Shown here: positions 59,964 through 64,000 of the stretch, piece by piece
Position numbering within the stretch: position 1 is the first letter of the stretch
Layout: every line of letters starts with the position of its first letter
NCBI GenBank assembly: GCA_021613535.1
Contig: CP075492.1
Span: forward strand, 19,840,001 to 19,904,000
DNA length: 64,000 nucleotides
Origin: Adineta vaga
Lineage: Eukaryota; Rotifera
Direction of reading: 5' to 3'
Position numbers and translations under genes: made by a program
The notes under the pieces: model-generated
Database searches by the model: none
The model's input: only the letters and a program-made list of their open reading frames with translations
What the model was told of the DNA's origin: nothing

Positions 59964-61472
59964 CTTCATCAGTAATATTGTCTAATCTATGGAAGATTAT
60001 TGATTTCATTTGTTCAGCTTCTTCTGGTAGAATAAGAGAGAGTTTGTTAATCGATGTCTTAGACTCATGCATCGTAGTATCACGAGACTTCGTCTGAAAA
60101 AGTTGTTCGAGGAAATATTGAAATCTTTGAGCAATTTTTGTCACTGTTCTTCTCTCAAAAAGATCATATGAGCAAACAAATGCACATGACAACTCATTAA
60201 CAATCGATGTCGACTTGTTCAAAAAATGCAATGAAAAGTCAAATTTCGCCACTTGATATGATTGTTCTAGTGACACTTTCTCCAAATCTACGCCATTCAT
60301 ACATAACTCATTGACATCTTCTGATTCAGTGATAAAGTCAAACATTGTTTCAAGAAATGAAGCATTTGATTGATTAACATGTAGGTCACTAAGAATATGT
60401 TGAAGTGGATAATGAGAATGTTCAAGTATTGATAAACATTTCTCTTGTACATATGTAACAACTTCATTGAATGACCAATGATGATCAAGTTGAATACGAT
60501 ATGGTAATGTTGACACAAACATTCCTATCACATTGATGATTTCACTTCGATATCGATTAGCATTTATACTAGCAATACATATATCATTTTCATGATGAGT
60601 TAATTTGAATAGAAAGACATAAAATATCGAGAGTCCAAGTTGAAAAAGTGTCAGATGATGTGATGAGGCATAATTTAGAAATGATGTACATATATCATCA
60701 TCAAAAGTAATTTCAACAGTAGAAGCTAAGCCTGTTCGTTGATTCGTTGATAAACGAGATCGATCAATTGGTAATAATAATTGATGATCAAGATTATATC
60801 CTTTGAGCTCTGATCGCCAGAAGTGTTGAGATAATGTCATATCCATAATATGTTCATGAATAGAATAATCAACATATTGAAAGGAATGATCATCATCTAT
60901 AGGTAATAAATCATCAGTCTGATAGGCAAGAGAAAGATCACGAATAAAGATTAATGTAGATGCACCATCAAAAAATGCATGATGAATAGTAAATAATATT
61001 AAATCATCTGCATTCAATAAATCATCATCATTGTTAGTTAACAAAGCATCAGATCGATAATGGCGAAGAATATGACAATTAATAACATGTCCTTTCGATA
61101 GATCAAATAAATCAGATTGATTTAATATTCTTTTCACAATTTCACTCTTTTCACTATTCACTTCTTCAAGATTTATCACAATAAAACTACATGATTTCAC
61201 ATTATCAATAAGAACATTTTCATCTAAACAATGTTGTATAATAATACCATTTGTATCAACATCAAGTGATGTTCGAAGAATATTATGTTTTCTTATGACA
61301 GATTCAAATGCATGTTGTAATCGTGCAATCGATATATGATCATTATTAGATGAAATACTAAAAAGTAATGGAATAACATACATGTTCTGATTATTATTAT
61401 TGTTGTTGTTCGTAGATGAAAAACGAATTTGTTCATCTAAGAAAATACGTTCTTGTGCATAGGATGCTTTTG
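59964..61472 (-). CDS. NRPS condensation domain C2 after module A
   Basis: The third identical copy of the 503-residue C2 domain: SYAQERIFLDEQIRF, RKHNILRTSL, HHAFFDG, VDYSIHEH, IGMFVSTLPYRI. It joins module A through the 59-bp intron 61473-61531 and leads into the expanded intron 57518-59963. The catalytic His pair is intact, so condensation activity is plausible. Confidence 0.85.
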
Positions 61473-61531
61473 CTATAAACAATAAATTACAAAATATAAA
61501 AAAATATAGTTAGAAAATAAGCACTCTATAC

Positions 61532-64000
61532 CTCTAACGAGATGTAATGAAGACCAATGATAATTATCGATAGTGAGATTAATATGCATTATATGATGAA
61601 TTAGTTGAGCATGATTCATGATGGTTGGATGTTGAAATAAATCAGAAATAGAAAGAGAATTTGTTTCTAAATTAAATTCTATTTTATAACGATGAAATAG
61701 TTGCATCATAAGTAATGAATGACCACCAATAGTAAATATATTTGTATTGATTGAGATTTGTTCGTGTTTGAGTATATCACACCAAATATGATGAATAAGA
61801 AGTTCGATTTCATTTGTTGGTTGTGTCAGTTGGATATCATTTGTGAGATGTGTCGATGGTAGATGAGAAAAGCTAGGTGAAGGAAGAAGTTTCCGATCTA
61901 TTTTACCATTTGAATTCAATGGTAGTTTGTCAAGTATCATGAATATTGATGGAATCATGTGTGATGGTAAATATGATTGACAATGTTGACGTAATTGTGT
62001 TTCATTCATATTATCAGAACTTTGAACATAAGCAATTAAATGATCATCACCCCATTTCATCACAATACACACAGAAATAGATGATATGTTAAGTAAACAT
62101 CGTTCTATTTCACCAAGTTCAATACGTTGTCCATGTAATTTGATTTGATGATCTTTTCTTCCTTGATAATGAAGAAGACCATTACTATCCCTTTTGACGA
62201 GATCACCTGTTCGATAATATATTTCACTATCGATTTCAATAAATGCTTTTGATGTCAAATCATCACGTCCAAGATAGCCAGCAAAGACACCAACTCCTCC
62301 TACAAACAATTCAGCTTCTTCATTGATCATCACATTTTGCAAGAATTCATCTAGAACTAGAGTTCGATAATTTGCAAGGGGTGCACCTATGGGAATGCTC
62401 TGTATATTGGATGATATGTTGATATCATAGAATGTGCAAGCAATAGTTGTTTCCGCTGGTCCGTATAGATTCCATAGAAGACAGTTTTGCAAATTGATGT
62501 TTTTGATTGAATCAATCAATTTAATCGTGAAAGGTTCACCTATAAATGAAAAATCAAATGAGTTAAGATGAAGAAATAACTTCATGTCACATGCTCACCA
62601 ATACTACAAAGCGATCGAAGATATGCGAAGCCATCAAACATATTACATAGTTTCACAAAAGCGAAAAAACTCTGTAATAAACTCGGTACAGCATGCATAT
62701 ATGTGATTTGTTTATTTCGTAAAACTTCATATAAATAATCAAAATCAATTGTTCCTCTTGGATGAAGCATAACTAATGTGGCACCATGGATTAAAATACC
62801 AAGTATTTCTTGAACATGAATATCAAATGAACATCGTGCCATTTGTATAGCTATATCGTATTGATTGAATGAATCAATAAAAGTTAAAGAATCGATACAT
62901 TTAACGAAATTCTCATGTCGAACTTGAGCCTACAAAGAAGAAGAGTAAAAACAGTTAAATATTTAAAAAAAAGAAGGAAACAATTAACAAACCGCTTTTG
63001 GTATTCCAGTTGAACCACTTGTAAAGATGATGTAAGCTATGTTATGAGATGTCACTCTTATACTTGATAATTCATCAATATCAACATTATTCTCCATATC
63101 ATTGTTAGTTAATATAGAATCCATATTAACTAAGATAATATTATCATTAAACTTCTCTTTAGTCAATGAATGAACAAGAACAAGACGAGATTGAGTTTGT
63201 TCTATGAGAGAATATAATCGATGTTGTGGATCTCGTGCTGATAATGGACAATAAACACTACCAATCATTTCAATGGCCATTATACCAATAACCTATTCAA
63301 GATCAATATTCATTCTCATTCTCATTCTCATTCTCATTCTCATCAACTACTCACCATTGGTATACTTCTCTCGACACATTGACAAATTATTTCACCTACA
63401 CAGATATGATATTCATTGAGTAGATTCGAAGATAACAATTGAACATAATACAAAAGTTCAGAATATGTCAAAGATTGATCATCTAATTCAACAGCTAACT
63501 TTTGTGGATATATCTTTGCTTTCGAAGCAAACTCATGATGAATACAATTAGTAGTAGTCGAAGAAGAAGGAAATGATATTTGTGTTTGATTTAGAGATTG
63601 TATTAGAAATTGTTCATTTGGTAACAGTAATGATAACTCATAGATTGATGTCTCTTTTCTAGTAGTATGAATAGATGTCGATAAATGATGTAACATTGAA
63701 TGAAATTGATGTGAAATCTTTTCAATTGTCTTCACATTGAATAAATCAAGAGATGCATTGATTGTGCATGAGAGTTCATTCATATCTAGATTATGTTGAT
63801 AACTAACGATAAAATCAAATTTACTCATGATTTCATCTTCACTAATCTTAAGTGACAATGGTACTAAAGAAAGTTGACTATCACCAATTCTTATTTCATT
63901 ATTGTTGTTATATGATATGAATTCAAATGATATGTCGAGAAATGCAGGATGTAATATATTAGGATGTTGATCAAGGATACGTTGAAGTGGAAAATATGAA
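61532..64000 (-). CDS. NRPS module A: C1 (partial)-A-T, cut by window edge
   Basis: Exons 64000-63355 (5' part outside the window), 63292-62993, 62929-62599 and 62539-61532. The visible part starts within the C-terminal half of C1 and continues through a complete adenylation domain (FTSGSTGIPKA, NLYGPAETTI, YRTGDLV, NGKIDRK) and carrier (FTIGGHSLLMMQ). Inferred pocket code D-I-Q-H-C-I-L-I-A, as in B and E. The gene start, any loading module and the promoter lie to the right of the window. Confidence 0.88.

Overview
The window looks like an animal nuclear contig from a bdelloid rotifer, probably Adineta or a relative. This rests on AT-rich DNA, very short GT-AG introns (about 46-83 bp), a diverse low-copy transposon load, short tracts resembling a TGTGGG telomere unit, and a bacterial-type nonribosomal peptide synthetase (NRPS) broken by spliceosomal introns. 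The genus is inferred. Transfer of NRPS genes into bdelloids is established knowledge.

Positions 1-32.9 kb are a gene-poor, transposon-rich mosaic. In order: the tail of an NHL-repeat gene with an in-frame stop; an apparently intact hAT transposon (698-3845) with perfect 8-bp target duplication and a five-exon 750-aa transposase; a two-ORF non-LTR retrotransposon (about 4140-9511) preceded by a cluster of CCAAT boxes; a solo LTR (9596-9804) with 5-bp duplication; a GPCR pseudogene split by a foldback element; an LRR-like fragment; the last three exons of an M13 peptidase; a decayed Penelope-like element ending in a complete hammerhead ribozyme core; one healthy NmrA-like gene (18699-19643) with TATA box and 5'UTR intron; a non-autonomous hAT-like element; a mariner-like relic; and unrecognised or broken genes up to 30.8 kb. 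Short G/C-asymmetric tracts (GGGTGTGGGTGAGGG type), often as inverted pairs, are scattered through this part.

Positions 32.9-64 kb (minus strand) are an NRPS array entering from beyond the right edge. Reading right to left, five C-A-T modules (A to E, my labels) are separated by an extra condensation domain each (C2), giving C1-A-T-C2-C1-A-T-C2 and so on. The last module carries a C-terminal region with membrane segments and a hexapeptide-repeat fold. All exon joins I checked keep frame except one 1-bp deletion in module C. Modules A, B and C and their C2 domains are near-identical, introns included, with a period of about 5.55 kb, so amplification is very recent (or the assembly is wrong). 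All five modules share an almost identical C1-A block, but modules D and E have different T domains, and module C carries a different substrate-pocket cassette inside an otherwise identical A domain. The introns between C2 and C1 have received DNA transposons, one with CACTA...TAGTG ends.

Functionally, A domains should activate amino or hydroxy acids, T domains carry them as thioesters and C domains join them. The product is not predictable from the window, because the start lies outside it.
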